NCBI GenBank assembly: GCA_011392765.1
Contig: WYCW01000001.1
Coordinates: 1,227,000 to 1,290,999 of the forward strand
Source of the DNA: Candidatus Thiosymbion ectosymbiont of Catanema sp. Cochon2018
GTDB taxonomy: Bacteria > Pseudomonadota > Gammaproteobacteria > Chromatiales > Chromatiaceae
Direction: 5' to 3'
DNA length: 64,000 bases
Of the stretch, positions 38,614 to 47,531 are shown in pieces (the stretch's first letter is position 1; every line of letters starts with the position of its first letter). Below the pieces are notes generated by a model. The model was not told where the DNA came from. It saw nothing but the letters and a program-made list of their open reading frames with translations, and searched no databases. Made by a program: the position numbers and the translations under genes.

Positions 38614-38619
38614 TAAGGT

Positions 38620-38770
38620 GAACAGGGCAGCACGCCGCTTGCATGCGCTCGAATGCTCCAACCGCGGCGGTGGTCGGAATTCAGGTCGGGAATGGTCTTC
38701 GTGACAGAGGAAGGCACCGCGCGCACAGAAGTTATGCAGTGATATCAAAGGGTGTCCTCTTTCCGACCAA
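38620..38770 (-). pseudogene. N-terminal fragment of the Y1 transposase
   Basis: The plus-strand words ACAGGGCAGCA, CGGCGGTGGTCGGAATTCA and the GCAGTGATATCAAAGGGTG end match the reverse of the transposase 5' region seen at 13800-13970. No intact frame remains. The piece supplies the last codons of mtaB. Confidence 0.65.
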
Positions 38771-40036
38771 GTGTTCTCCGTCTTCGTGTACCGCCGTTAA
38801 CCTCAGGTCCAGGATTCGGTTCGTCGGGTCTTCCGCCGCGTCGATACCTACTCTGACCGGGAGATAATTCGGCGTGTAGCCGAACCACTCGCTCTCCGGC
38901 GAGTCGCCATAATGACCTTCCACCAGGACCGGCAGGCGTCGGCCGACGAAGTGCTCCAGGATTTCGCGTTTCATCCGGCGTCCCAGGGCATGCAGTTGGC
39001 GGCTGCGGTCTTTCTTGATCCGGTCACCGACCTGCCCCGGCATGGTCGCGGCCTTGGTGCCTGCCCGCGGGGAATAGGCAAAGATATGGAGATGGCTGCA
39101 GCCCAGCGATTCCACGAAGGACAGGGTCTGTTGCCACTCGGCCTGGGTCTCGCCGGGAAAGCCGACGATGATATCGGTGGTCAGGTTGAAATCCGCCACC
39201 CGTTTCCGGGCCGTTTCCGTCAGGCGCGCGAAGTCTCGGGTCCTACAGCGTCGGGCCATGCGCCGCAGCACCGAATCCGATCCGCTCTGCAGGGGCAGGT
39301 GCAGATGAGACATCAGACGCCGGTCCGCGAACAGCTCCCAGAATCCTGCGGACAGGTCCCAGGGCTCCAGGGAACCCATGCGTATGCGAGGCATATCGGT
39401 ACCGGCGAGGACAGCGCGGATCAGTGTCGATAGGTCGCCCCGACCCTCGTTTCCGTACCCCCCGAGATGGACGCCGGTGAGCACGACTTCCTTGACCCCT
39501 TCCGTACCCAGCCGGTTGATTTCCTCCACCACCTCGGCGATCGGACGACTGCGTTCCTCACCCCGGGCGAGGGTTACGATACAGAAGGTGCAGCGGTGGC
39601 GACAGCCGTCCTGGACCTTGACAAAGGCCCGTTGGCGGCCGCGCACGAATAAGGGATCGGTCGCTTGCTCCAGGGTGCCCTGGGTCATGGCATCCAGGTC
39701 GAATGCCTGGGTGGTAATCGTCACCAGACGGTCCTTGTCCCGGTTGAGTACCAGCAAATCGATGTCCTGCGCACGGGCCAATGCATTTCCCTCCAGTGAG
39801 GCGAGACAGCCGCTGACTACCAGCCTGGCTCCGGGATTGGCACGCCGCGCGCGGCGCAGCAGCTTGCGGGATTTGCGTACCGCCTCGGCGGTCACCGCGC
39901 AGGTGTTGACTACGACCAGGTCGGCCGCTTCCGGATCGGCGGTAACCAGATGGCCCTGCCCTTGGAGCTGCCGGGCCCAGGTCTGCAACTCCGCCTCGTT
40001 GAGCCTGCAGCCCAATGCCTGAAGATTTACTCGCAT
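38732..40036 (-). CDS. mtaB: tRNA N6-threonylcarbamoyladenosine(37) methylthiotransferase
   Basis: A 434-residue radical SAM methylthiotransferase of the MtaB group. The N-terminal UPF0004 domain has CRLNEAE, VVNTCAVTAEA and VSGCLAS with three cluster cysteines. The radical SAM motif CRHRCTFC follows. The TRAM region closes the protein, with GRRLPVLVEGHYGDSPESEW. ATG 40036 gives MRVNLQALGCRLNE. The final residues (about GKRTPFDITA) are encoded in transposase-derived sequence, so the native C-terminus is probably altered. Confidence 0.92.
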   Translation of the reverse strand: MRVNLQALGCRLNEAELQTWARQLQGQGHLVTADPEAADLVVVNTCAVTAEAVRKSRKLLRRARRANPGARLVVSGCLASLEGNALARAQDIDLLVLNRDKDRLVTITTQAFDLDAMTQGTLEQATDPLFVRGRQRAFVKVQDGCRHRCTFCIVTLARGEERSRPIAEVVEEINRLGTEGVKEVVLTGVHLGGYGNEGRGDLSTLIRAVLAGTDMPRIRMGSLEPWDLSAGFWELFADRRLMSHLHLPLQSGSDSVLRRMARRCRTRDFARLTETARKRVADFNLTTDIIVGFPGETQAEWQQTLSFVESLGCSHLHIFAYSPRAGTKAATMPGQVGDRIKKDRSRQLHALGRRMKREILEHFVGRRLPVLVEGHYGDSPESEWFGYTPNYLPVRVGIDAAEDPTNRILDLRLTAVHEDGEHLVGKRTPFDITA

Positions 40037-40084
40037 ACTTCCGCAGGGTGGGCTGTGCCCACCAACGATTTTGCCCACCCACGA

Positions 40085-40520
40085 CTCATCCCAGGGCGGG
40101 CGCGTATAAATTTCTTTTCGATTAACCAGTTACTACCAGCCGTGTCGATTGGGCAAAGCCGGGAGCACCGGCATCCTGCCGGCTCGTAGGTTGGGCAAAG
40201 CCGGATCAGGGACGATCCGGCGTGCCCAACATCAACCTTTCGTTGGGCACGGCGCACCGTCCCTGGTGCACCTTTGCCCAACCTACAAGATCATGTTTTT
40301 GGGAAGGTTTATACGCGCTCGCCCTGCGACTCATCCGGTTTCAATTGGTCCTGCTGGGAATTCTTTTTTGCCGCACCTGCCTGCCGCGGGCAGGAATGAA
40401 CGCCGATGAACGCAAATCGGTCGCAAAAGATCAGATGATCTTTTCTGTCCACAGATGACGCAAATTCTCACAGATGGTTTCGTTTTTCATCGGTGGAAAT
40501 CTGCGTAATCTGCGGATAAA
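40085..40520. repeat. Large repeat cluster upstream of mtaB
   Basis: In order: GCGCGTATAAATTTCTTTTC word, a palindromic pair GTAGGTTGGGCAAAGCCGG (40185) and GCCCAACCTACAAG (40275), another GTTTATACGCGCTCGCCCTG word, GAACGCCGATGAACGCAAAT units, and an AATCTGCG palindrome (40437-40518). Both ends of the GTAGGTTGGGC unit are intact, unoccupied IS110 targets. No gene is seen. Confidence 0.7.
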
Positions 40521-40546
40521 GAGGATAGCGTTATAGAACCATGCGC

Positions 40547-40978
40547 TCAGGACATCACCTGGGTAGGAGTCATGCCGAGGTGCGGCATGGACCCCGGAGG
40601 CGGCGGGGTCGGGGCATTCTGGTGGATCAGCAGGCGCCAGCCATGGTCGCCTTTACGGTAGATATTCAGGGCATAGACGCCCGGTTGCGGCGGGTTTCCG
40701 GGGGTGTTGACCCGTTCCTCCACAAAGTGGATGGCCAGGTCGCCGGCCTCCAGCCAGCGGATGTGGCGGACCTGGATATCGATTCGGATCTCCCCATCGG
40801 TCAGGGGACGGAAGGCCCGGTGCACCTCGGCCCCGTGCAGCAGCGGCTGCATGGGGAGCAGGCAGGCGATGGCGTCCGATTCCTCCCAGACGCCGCGCAG
40901 GCGCTCGGCGTCGCGCTCTTCGATGGCATCGTAGAAGGCGTCCTCGGCATCTTGCGCGGTAGCGAACGCTCGGGTCAT
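40547..40978 (-). CDS. NTF2-like (SnoaL/DUF4440-type) protein
   Basis: A 143-residue cone-shaped alpha+beta protein with the pattern AEDAFYDAIEERDAERLRGV, WEESDAIACLLPMQPLLHG, then strands IDIQVRHIRWL and ALNIYRKGDHGWRLLIHQNA. Such folds serve many roles (isomerase, polyketide cyclase, unknown). The ligand is not readable. It starts at ATG 40978. It stands alone, flanked by repeats on both sides. Confidence 0.75.
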   Translation of the reverse strand: MTRAFATAQDAEDAFYDAIEERDAERLRGVWEESDAIACLLPMQPLLHGAEVHRAFRPLTDGEIRIDIQVRHIRWLEAGDLAIHFVEERVNTPGNPPQPGVYALNIYRKGDHGWRLLIHQNAPTPPPPGSMPHLGMTPTQVMS

Positions 40979-41082
40979 GTTACGCCTCGTTTCCAATAAC
41001 CGCGGGGGTGGACGGAAACTACGAATCGCGCGAATCGGCGCGAAACGGATCCCTCCCTTCGGTTCGGAATAACAATTTCGCC

Positions 41083-41165
41083 GGCTCTTTATGGATTCCG
41101 GACTGCTGACGATCATGGAAGGGTGCTGCCGGACATTTTGGAGTGCGGCGGCAACTCGACCTCTG
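41083..41165. repeat. MITE-D, left-end fragment
   Basis: GGCTCTTTATGGATTCCGG and the following ACTGCTGACGATCATGG match the left end of the complete element at 59982-60328, up to GGAGTGCGGCGGCAAC. The right part is missing. It abuts the 3' end of the alpha-crystallin-like gene. Confidence 0.7.
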
Positions 41166-41172
41166 TCGGGAG

Positions 41173-41844
41173 CTATTCTTTCCCGGCCCCTCGGCGACCG
41201 CGCCGCGGGATGCGGATGCGGATGCTGTCTTTGCCGTCCTCGCGGCTCATGGCGCTCAGGACACCGTCTGCGGGTACCGACAGGCGGTGGTTGGTGGTAC
41301 CGGACGAATAGCTGAAGCTACGCATGAATCCGCGGCCATCGTCGAAGTTGTCTTCCTGCACCTCTCGAGCGGAGTGCGTTCGGCTGACCAGGAGCCAGTG
41401 TCCCTGAGTACGGACCTGCACCGTTTCGGGACTCATCCCATCGAGCGCGATAGTGAAGGTGTAGGCATCATCCGATGTCGCGCGGGAGATCCGGAATCCT
41501 GCTGGTCCCCCGAAGCCCCAGTCACCGGAATCGGGGGGTCCCCAGGGGGACCCGTAACCGGGATCGACGGGTGCGGCAGGTACCGCATTCGAAGGGAACC
41601 CCAGGGTTGCCTCGGGGCCGTAGAGGAAGGGCAAGTGACCGACATATCCGGCCGGTGGCGTAAGACCGAGTCCATAGGTCCCGGCCCCCGGCGGCGGTTC
41701 CGGCAATGCCGCTTCCGGATATCCGCCCCGGTAGCCGGGACCATAGGGGCCATAGCCATAGGATGTCCAGGCTATGGCCGATGAGGCCGGACCGATACCC
41801 AGAACAGCAACCAGGAGACAGGTCGGCCGAATATTTCTCGCCAT
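41173..41844 (-). CDS. Exported alpha-crystallin (Hsp20)-like protein
   Basis: A 223-residue protein with an N-terminal signal-like segment (PTCLLVAVLGIGPASSAIAW), a Gly/Tyr/Pro-rich linker of about 90 residues (YGYGPYGPGYRGGYPE), and a C-terminal alpha-crystallin-like domain. The domain has DAYTFTIALDGMSPETVQVR, then HWLLVSRTHS, then HRLSVPADGVLSAMSRED. Hsp20 proteins are usually cytoplasmic, so an exported form is uncommon. ATG 41844 is used. Function outside the cytoplasm is inferred only. Confidence 0.75.
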   Translation of the reverse strand: MARNIRPTCLLVAVLGIGPASSAIAWTSYGYGPYGPGYRGGYPEAALPEPPPGAGTYGLGLTPPAGYVGHLPFLYGPEATLGFPSNAVPAAPVDPGYGSPWGPPDSGDWGFGGPAGFRISRATSDDAYTFTIALDGMSPETVQVRTQGHWLLVSRTHSAREVQEDNFDDGRGFMRSFSYSSGTTNHRLSVPADGVLSAMSREDGKDSIRIRIPRRGRRGAGKE

Positions 41845-41964
41845 CGAAGAACACCTCACTTTCCGTAAGACCCCTGTGCGACGGATCGATACCCGTCACC
41901 TCTGAACGGAAAGAACCCGCCGGGTGGCGGGCTGTTTCGCGTTCGGCGGACCGGACCAGGCAAC

Positions 41965-42369
41965 CTAGTCCGTCTTCACCTTCCCCATCACACCGAAGCT
42001 CTTGACGAAGGGGCCGGCCATACGGGGATCTTTTATCATGGCCTTGTAGTCACCGACCTTGAACTTGAGCTTTCCGGTGGTGTAGGCCATGCCCAGGCCT
42101 GTCATGCCGATGCCTTTCTCGAGCCACTTGGTCCAATCCTTCGGGTCGGCGCGCAGGTCCCAATTCGGGGGCTCATTGTTCCAACTGCCGGCGTTTACGC
42201 ACTCGCCTTTCTCCACCACGAGGACCCCGCGGGGGTCATCTTCGTCTTTGTAGCCGTAGCAGATGGTGGAGTCGAAGCCGAGCTCGGTGAGTTTGTCCCT
42301 GATATCGGGTTCCTTGTTCCATTCTTCCTTGAAATTCTTCATCCACTCATCGGAAAAAAGTTCAGCCAT
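41965..42369 (-). CDS. SCP-2 sterol-transfer-like protein
   Basis: A 134-residue soluble protein with the SCP-2 fold pattern: ELFSDEWMKNFKEEWNKEPD at the start, WDLRADPKDWTKWLEKGIG in the middle and KLKFKVGDYKAMIKDPRMAG near the end. Bacterial members of this group bind lipid-like ligands of unknown nature. It has its own ribosome site (GGAGG) and no close partner. Confidence 0.82.
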   Translation of the reverse strand: MAELFSDEWMKNFKEEWNKEPDIRDKLTELGFDSTICYGYKDEDDPRGVLVVEKGECVNAGSWNNEPPNWDLRADPKDWTKWLEKGIGMTGLGMAYTTGKLKFKVGDYKAMIKDPRMAGPFVKSFGVMGKVKTD

Positions 42370-42528
42370 TGTCGTTTATCCTCCAGGAGATCTTCAAGAT
42401 GACCGCCGCTCAAGGCATAGCGCGGCGACAAGTGAGCGATTCAGGTCCTGCTGGCAGGTCCCCCGCCCCGGACACCCGATTCTAACAGGACGACGTAAAA
42501 AACGTCGCAGACTCTTTCTTACCGCTTC

Positions 42529-43332
42529 TTACCGCCGCGACCTGGCCTGTTTATAGTTTTCCAGGGCTTTGGGCATCAGGCGCACGAGGGCGGCAATTCT
42601 GGTCTCGTCGAGGGGATGGGTACTGAGGAACTCCAACGGCTTGCCGCCACGCTTGCGGCCATGCTCCGCAAGGCGTTGCCAGAACGCGAGGGCCTGCCGC
42701 GGATCGTAGCCGGCCCGCGCCATATAAAACAGACCTATATGATCGGCCTCCAACTCCTGGGTACGCGAGTACGGACGCAAGACGCCGAACGTGGTCCCCA
42801 GACTGTAGGCCTGCATGACCATGTTGTGGGTAGCCGCCGCGGCGTTCTTCCCTACTACGCCGGACAATACTGCCCCCCCTACGTCGATCAGCATACCTTG
42901 AGACATACGCTCCGAGCCGTGACGGGCGGTAACATGGGCGATCTCGTGGGCAATGACGGTGGCCAGCCCGGCCTCGTTCTTGGTGATCGGAAGCATGCCG
43001 GTATAGACGCCGACCTTCCCGCCGGGCAAGGCGAAGGCGTTAGCATTGTCCGCATCCTTGAACAGCACGAACTCCCACTGGGCGTGAGACACTTCCACCA
43101 CCTTCGCGATTCTCTTGCCGACCCGCTGCAGTTGCTTCGCCTGGGATCCCTTGGTGACGATGGGTTTCTTGTTCTTCATTTCCTGAAACGCTTGAAACCC
43201 TATCCGGGCCTCCTGGACCGGGTCCATCAGAAGGAGCTGCGAGCGACCGGTCTCCGGTGCCGTCGTGCAACCGGCAAGGATTGCAATCGCTGCTACGATC
43301 ACTGGAAAAACAAAAAGCTTCAAGATACGCAT
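42529..43332 (-). CDS. M48-family zinc metalloprotease, lipoprotein
   Basis: A 267-residue periplasmic protease with a lipoprotein signal ending at the lipobox LAGC (Cys21 or so). The zinc motif is HEIAHVTARHG, with the third ligand in ELEADHIGLFYMARAGYDP. It resembles the LoiP/YcaL group involved in envelope quality control. No BepA-like TPR domain follows. It lies between SCP2 and prk on the same strand, but gaps of 150 bp make an operon uncertain. Confidence 0.9.
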   Translation of the reverse strand: MRILKLFVFPVIVAAIAILAGCTTAPETGRSQLLLMDPVQEARIGFQAFQEMKNKKPIVTKGSQAKQLQRVGKRIAKVVEVSHAQWEFVLFKDADNANAFALPGGKVGVYTGMLPITKNEAGLATVIAHEIAHVTARHGSERMSQGMLIDVGGAVLSGVVGKNAAAATHNMVMQAYSLGTTFGVLRPYSRTQELEADHIGLFYMARAGYDPRQALAFWQRLAEHGRKRGGKPLEFLSTHPLDETRIAALVRLMPKALENYKQARSRR

Positions 43333-43484
43333 CGGTCTGTTCTCTCCTGATTAATTGTCATTAACCGTCAAAGACTCACTATTTTACAGGATACGCCCGT
43401 CTCCCAGGGATGGGAAACCCTTTGCCCGTTCCCATTCTGAACCGCAGCTGCGGGCAATCCCAAGGGTGGGGTTCCTCGAGGTTT

Positions 43485-44375
43485 CTACAGATGGTGCGTT
43501 GCCACATCCGCCCGCCGCTTCAACAGACCGATGACGCGCTCGGTCAGGATCAGCTCCATCGCGTACATCATCTTGCCGCCGGGAATTACCAGGGTATTGA
43601 AGCCGCTAATCATAGTCCCGTCGATCAGGCCCTTGAGATTGAGCTTGTATTCCACGCTGGGCTTGGGTTTCAGAAAGTGGATCAAGACCAGGCTTTGGTC
43701 GGCGGTCGGGATGTTGTCTACGCAGAAGGGGTTGCTGGTGTCGATAAGGGGAATGCGCTGGAAGTTGATGTGGGTCGCGGAGAACTGGGGCACGATGTAG
43801 TGCATGTAGTCGTACATCCGACGGTGGATGGTCTCCAACACTACGTCCTGTCGATAGCCCCGCTCTGCCGTATCGCGCTTGATCTTCTGCACCCACTCGA
43901 GATTGATGGTCGGACACACACCGATCAGCAAATCCACCTCCGCGGCCATATTGATGTCGCCGGCGACCACCCCACCGTGCAGCCCCTCGTAAAAGAGCAG
44001 ATCCGTATCCGGCGGGATCGGCTCCCAAGGCGTAAAGGTGCCCGGCTCCTGCCCGAAGAACGCAGCCTCCTCCTCGTTATGGATATAGTAACGGCGCTCC
44101 CCTTTACCGGATTCCCCATAGCGGCGGAACAGCTCGAGCTGCTTATCGAACAGGTTTGCTTCCGGCCCGAAATGGCTCAGGTTGCGGCCCCCCGCCTTGG
44201 CCTTCTCGAGCTCTTCCTTCATCTGCCCCCGATCGAAGCGGTGAAAGCTATCGCCCTGGATGGTCGCCGCGCGGGCACCTACCCGCCGGAAAATATGCTC
44301 CAGTGCATCCTTCACTGTGCTGGTCCCGGCGCCGGACGAGCCGGTTACGGCAATGATCGGGTACTTCTTCGACAT
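43485..44375 (-). CDS. prk: Phosphoribulokinase (class I)
   Basis: A 296-residue kinase making ribulose-1,5-bisphosphate, the CO2 acceptor of the Calvin cycle. The P-loop is TGSSGAGTSTV. The class I proteobacterial pattern continues with GDSFHRFDRGQMKEEL, FYEGLHGG and VCPTINLEWVQKIKRD. ATG 44375 gives MSKKYPIIAVTG. No RuBisCO or other cbb gene is in the window. Its presence is the main evidence for autotrophy. Confidence 0.95.
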   Translation of the reverse strand: MSKKYPIIAVTGSSGAGTSTVKDALEHIFRRVGARAATIQGDSFHRFDRGQMKEELEKAKAGGRNLSHFGPEANLFDKQLELFRRYGESGKGERRYYIHNEEEAAFFGQEPGTFTPWEPIPPDTDLLFYEGLHGGVVAGDINMAAEVDLLIGVCPTINLEWVQKIKRDTAERGYRQDVVLETIHRRMYDYMHYIVPQFSATHINFQRIPLIDTSNPFCVDNIPTADQSLVLIHFLKPKPSVEYKLNLKGLIDGTMISGFNTLVIPGGKMMYAMELILTERVIGLLKRRADVATHHL

Positions 44376-44462
44376 GCTGATTCCTACTTGGTCATATTTC
44401 CATGCATGAGCAGACAGCGAACCGGATTCCCGCGGGCATGACCACGACATGAATCTTCGTGG

Positions 44463-44783
44463 TCATCCCCCCGCGCGGGCATCCGATGGCCTGGTACGGA
44501 TGCTCTCGATTTCAAAATCAGAATCCTTTGCAAGCTCTTCGAACACTTCGGACCACACCCCCCGTTTTTGCCAACGTGCGAATCGCTGATACACGCTGTT
44601 CCAGTTTCCAAATTCTTCGGGCAGATCGCGCCACGGGGCTCCCGTGCGGGCCAGCCACAAGATTGCCTCCAGGAACAGCCGGTTATCACGACCGGGGCGG
44701 CCGCGACCCCCGGCTTGGCCCGGCAACATAGGCTTGATCCGTTCCCATTGGTCATCACGAAGGGTAAATCGAACCATTTCCAC
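44463..44783 (-). pseudogene. IS5-type transposase, N-terminal part only
   Basis: About 106 codons match the DUF4096 N-terminal region of IS5-family transposases: RDDQWERIKPMLPGQAGG, GRDNRLFLEAILWLARTGAP and WRDLPEEFGNWNSVYQRFARW. The frame ends after SDARAGG and the catalytic DDE part is missing. It sits between prk and MITE-A, 26 bp from the MITE-A end. The two may be unrelated. Confidence 0.8.
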
Positions 44784-44808
44784 ATCCCGACGAATGAGTT
44801 CGGTTATA

Positions 44809-44907
44809 GGGCACCTTGAAAAATAGGCGTTTTCACCAATTAGGCGACTCTAAGCCATTGATTATTCATGCGTGCCCTTGACGGAAATCGTATTTTTCAA
44901 AGTGCCC
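44809..44907. mobile_element. MITE-A, second full copy (99 bp)
   Basis: Same ends and length as the copy at 7788-7886 (GGGCACCTTGAAAAATA ... TATTTTTCAAAGTGCCC) with a few internal differences. The flanks share only TATA (44805-44808, 44908-44911), so the 8-bp duplication is not clear here. The 146 bp to fetB show no gene. Confidence 0.82.
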
Positions 44908-45053
44908 TATAGTCTATCAGCCAATATGTCAACATGTCCGTAGGGGTGAAAAAATTTTCTCCCCTGCATGCTGCGGAATGGCCCAGGTCGGATTGAGTAT
45001 GGAAAAAGCGGTGATTACGAGGTAAAGGCAATCATGGATTCGGCGATTGCCCT

Positions 45054-45845
45054 TCATCGCAGCCGATCCAGCCGCAGGCGTTGGCGCTCGTCGAACAACC
45101 GCCGGGAGCCGATCCAGACCGCTACGACACTCCCCAGCCCGGTGCCGGCGGCGATCAGGAACATGATGAGGAGTTGGTATTTGGCCGCCTCCATGGGCGG
45201 ACTGCCGGCGAGGATCTGACCGGTCATCATCCCCGGCAGGCTGACGATGCCGGCGGTGGTCATGGCGTTGATGATAGGGATGAGACCGGAGCGCAGTGCG
45301 TCGCGGCGGATTTCGGCGATAGCGGTGTCCCAGTCCGCGCCGAGCAGCAGTCGGGCCTCGATCCGACCGCGGCCTTCCCAGGCGTGGCGGGTGAGGTTGT
45401 CCAGGGCGATGGCGATGCCGCTCATGGTGTTACCGAGCAGCATACCGAGCAGGGGGATCAAGTACTGGGGCTGATACCAGGGCTCGACTCGGATGACGAG
45501 CAGCAGGGCCAGCAGGGTAACGCTGAAGGAGGAGAGGAACATGGACAGGGTGCCGATGCCCATCCCCCAGGGACCACGGTAGCGCCGCTGCTGGCGCGCC
45601 ATCACCTCCCAGCCGGCCACCGTCAGCATGAACAGGGCCAGGGCACCGATCCAGGGCAGGCTTCGGAGCTCGAACAGGACCTTGAGCACCAGTCCCAGGA
45701 GGACGAGCTGCACCGTACTCCGGGCGGCGGCGATGAGCACCCGCCGCCCCACCCCCAGGTGCAGGCGCCAAGACATCAAGGCTAGCAGCAGGACCAGACC
45801 CGCGGCCAGGGTGAGGTCCCAAGGGCTGAGTCGGATCAGATCCAT
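45054..45845 (-). CDS. fetB: ABC transporter permease FetB
   Basis: A 263-residue permease of the UPF0014/FetB family with about seven helices. Conserved blocks are AARSTVQLVLLGLVLKVLF, LIPLLGMLLGNTMSGIAIAL and INAMTTAGIVSLPGMMTGQI. FetAB is reported to export iron and protect against oxidative stress in E. coli. The ATG overlaps the fetA stop (TGATG). Confidence 0.92.
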   Translation of the reverse strand: MDLIRLSPWDLTLAAGLVLLLALMSWRLHLGVGRRVLIAAARSTVQLVLLGLVLKVLFELRSLPWIGALALFMLTVAGWEVMARQQRRYRGPWGMGIGTLSMFLSSFSVTLLALLLVIRVEPWYQPQYLIPLLGMLLGNTMSGIAIALDNLTRHAWEGRGRIEARLLLGADWDTAIAEIRRDALRSGLIPIINAMTTAGIVSLPGMMTGQILAGSPPMEAAKYQLLIMFLIAAGTGLGSVVAVWIGSRRLFDERQRLRLDRLR

Positions 45846-46468
45846 CACTCCGGCTCCAGCCGGGCGTCGCGGATGACGAGACTCCGCCCGGCGAGGCGCC
45901 GACGTTGCTCCGGGTCGTGGCTGACCCAGAGCACCGCCGCGGCCCGATCCCGCCGATAGTCCCGGACGATGGCCTCTACCCGGTCCCGATTCGATGGGTC
46001 CAGGTTGGCGGTGGCTTCGTCCAGCAACAGGGCCTCGGGTCGGTTGGCAAGCAGGCGGGCCAGGGCCAGACGCTGTCTCTCGCCGGTAGAAAGCCGGGAG
46101 ACGGACCAGCCCAGCACTTCGGCGCCGAAATCGAGCCGGTTCAGAATACCGATGATCTCAGCGTCGATTTCTCTGGCCTGGGAGCCAGGAGCGCGAAAGT
46201 GATCGCCGACCTGGTCTTGCCACCAGTGGGATTCGGCCGGGAGCAGGCCGACCCGGCGGCGCCACTCGGGGGCGGACAGGGCCGAGCGGGGGACAGTGTC
46301 GATCCGGACCTCGCCCGCGTGCGGGTCTAGGTCGGCGATGGCGCGCAGGAGCAAGCTCTTTCCCGAGCCGGAGGGACCGGAGAGGAAAACCAGCTCGCCG
46401 GCCGCGATCCCCAGATCGACCGGCTCCAGACCCCTGGGCCGGAGGCCCACAAGATATAGACTGGCCAC
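45845..46468 (-). CDS. fetA: ABC transporter ATP-binding protein FetA
   Basis: A 207-residue ABC ATPase. Walker A is GPSGSGKSLLLRAIA, the signature is SRLSTGERQRLALARLL, and Walker B is ALLLDEATANLDP. The short length and coupling to fetB identify the iron exporter ATPase. The start lies 20 bp after a repeated GGGACCCGACTCTTTACAAA element, which may carry or disturb its promoter. Confidence 0.92.
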   Translation of the reverse strand: MASLYLVGLRPRGLEPVDLGIAAGELVFLSGPSGSGKSLLLRAIADLDPHAGEVRIDTVPRSALSAPEWRRRVGLLPAESHWWQDQVGDHFRAPGSQAREIDAEIIGILNRLDFGAEVLGWSVSRLSTGERQRLALARLLANRPEALLLDEATANLDPSNRDRVEAIVRDYRRDRAAAVLWVSHDPEQRRRLAGRSLVIRDARLEPE

Positions 46469-46475
46469 TAGGATT

Positions 46476-46672
46476 CTTTGAGGGACCCGACTCTTTACAA
46501 ATGAGTCAAGTTTATGCAGTGCACAAATCGGGATCGGGATCGAAATCGGGATCGAAATCGAAATTCCGATTGCGATCCCGATCCCGATCCCGATCCCGAT
46601 CCCGATCCCGATCCCGATCCCGATTTCGACCTACCTGATGCCTCGTCGGTCTGAGACGAAGCCTCGTTAGTG
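46476..46672. repeat. Repeat cluster with (GATCCC)n array
   Basis: This contains the GAGGGACCCGACTCTTTACA repeat, an uninterrupted CAAATGAGTCAAG (the MITE-A empty site), a hexamer array with many GATC words (46530-46632, arms GGGATC and GATCCC), and the CTCGTCGGTCTGAGACGAAG word. The stretch to 46757 has no gene. Confidence 0.8.
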
Positions 46673-46757
46673 CTACATAGTGAAAATTCGGAGATCATTA
46701 CCCTGCGATCAGACAATCAACGACTTGCGTGTACGGATCCAACTTAAAAAAGGAATC

Positions 46758-47531
46758 CTAACGCCGACGGAAGATCAGATCCCGGACCCGGTGCCCGAGA
46801 CGCATCCCGCGTTGCTCGAATCGGGTCAGGGGTCGTGCTTGCGGGCGCGGATGGAAGGCGCCGGGACCGGCGGCGTTCACGAACAGGTCGCCCGCGTTGG
46901 TGAATAGCTCCAGCATCTGCTGTGCGTAGGGCTCCCAATCGGTGGCGGCGTGGAATACACCGCCGGGTCGGATGACCCGGGCCAGAGAGGTCACGAGCCG
47001 GGGTTGGAGGATACGCCGCTTGTGGTGCCGCTGCTTGGGCCAGGGATCCGGGAAAAAGAGATAGACACCGGCCAGGCTGGCCTGCGCCAGGCCCTGCCCT
47101 AAAACCTCGACGGCGTCGTGGCGGCAGATGCGCAGATTCGTAAGCCCGCGCTTTTCGATTTCGAGCAGCAGGTGCCCCACTCCCGGACGATGGACCTCGA
47201 TGCCGAGGTAGTTCCGGTCCGGGTGACGCGACGCCAGCTCGGCCAGGGGCTCGCCGTTGCCGAAGCCGATCTCCACATAAACCGGGTTCGGGTTGCCGAA
47301 CAGCGCCGGGAGGTCGAGGGGCTCGCCCGGATTCCAGGTGACCCCGAAGCGGGGCCACAGCAGATTGCAGGCCCGTGCCTGGGCCGGCGTGAGGTGGCCT
47401 TCACGCAGCACGAAACTGCGGATGGGACGACGCCGGGGCAGGGGAGTATGGCCGATTTCGCGGGTCGGAAAATCCCCCGGAAGGGATTGTTCGAGGTCTC
47501 CTTGCGGTGTTCCCGAAGTCCGTCGAATCAG
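46758..47531 (-). CDS. trmB: tRNA (guanine-N7-)-methyltransferase
   Basis: Methylates G46 of tRNAs. The SAM site is [17 protein letters not shown], followed by [15 protein letters not shown] and the family motif [16 protein letters not shown]. An ATG is lacking. A GTG at 47411 is the first ordinary start, but in-frame upstream codons encode the conserved [15 protein letters not shown] block, so the protein must begin earlier. The frame reaches a CTG at 47531-47529 that overlaps the thiG stop by four bases, with GGAGG 8-12 bases before it. This gives 257 residues. The start is inferred. Confidence 0.88.
   Translation of the reverse strand: MIRRTSGTPQGDLEQSLPGDFPTREIGHTPLPRRRPIRSFVLREGHLTPAQARACNLLWPRFGVTWNPGEPLDLPALFGNPNPVYVEIGFGNGEPLAELASRHPDRNYLGIEVHRPGVGHLLLEIEKRGLTNLRICRHDAVEVLGQGLAQASLAGVYLFFPDPWPKQRHHKRRILQPRLVTSLARVIRPGGVFHAATDWEPYAQQMLELFTNAGDLFVNAAGPGAFHPRPQARPLTRFEQRGMRLGHRVRDLIFRRR

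Noticed and set aside
44463..44907. MITE-A as the terminal part of the adjacent IS5-type transposase
   Set aside because: Both MITE-A ends are on the same side of the transposase fragment, and the other MITE-A copies have no such gene. Adjacency looks accidental.
46530..46632. CRISPR array
   Set aside because: The units are 6 bp with no spacers and no cas genes are present. The same holds for the 7-bp and 9-bp tandem tracts.
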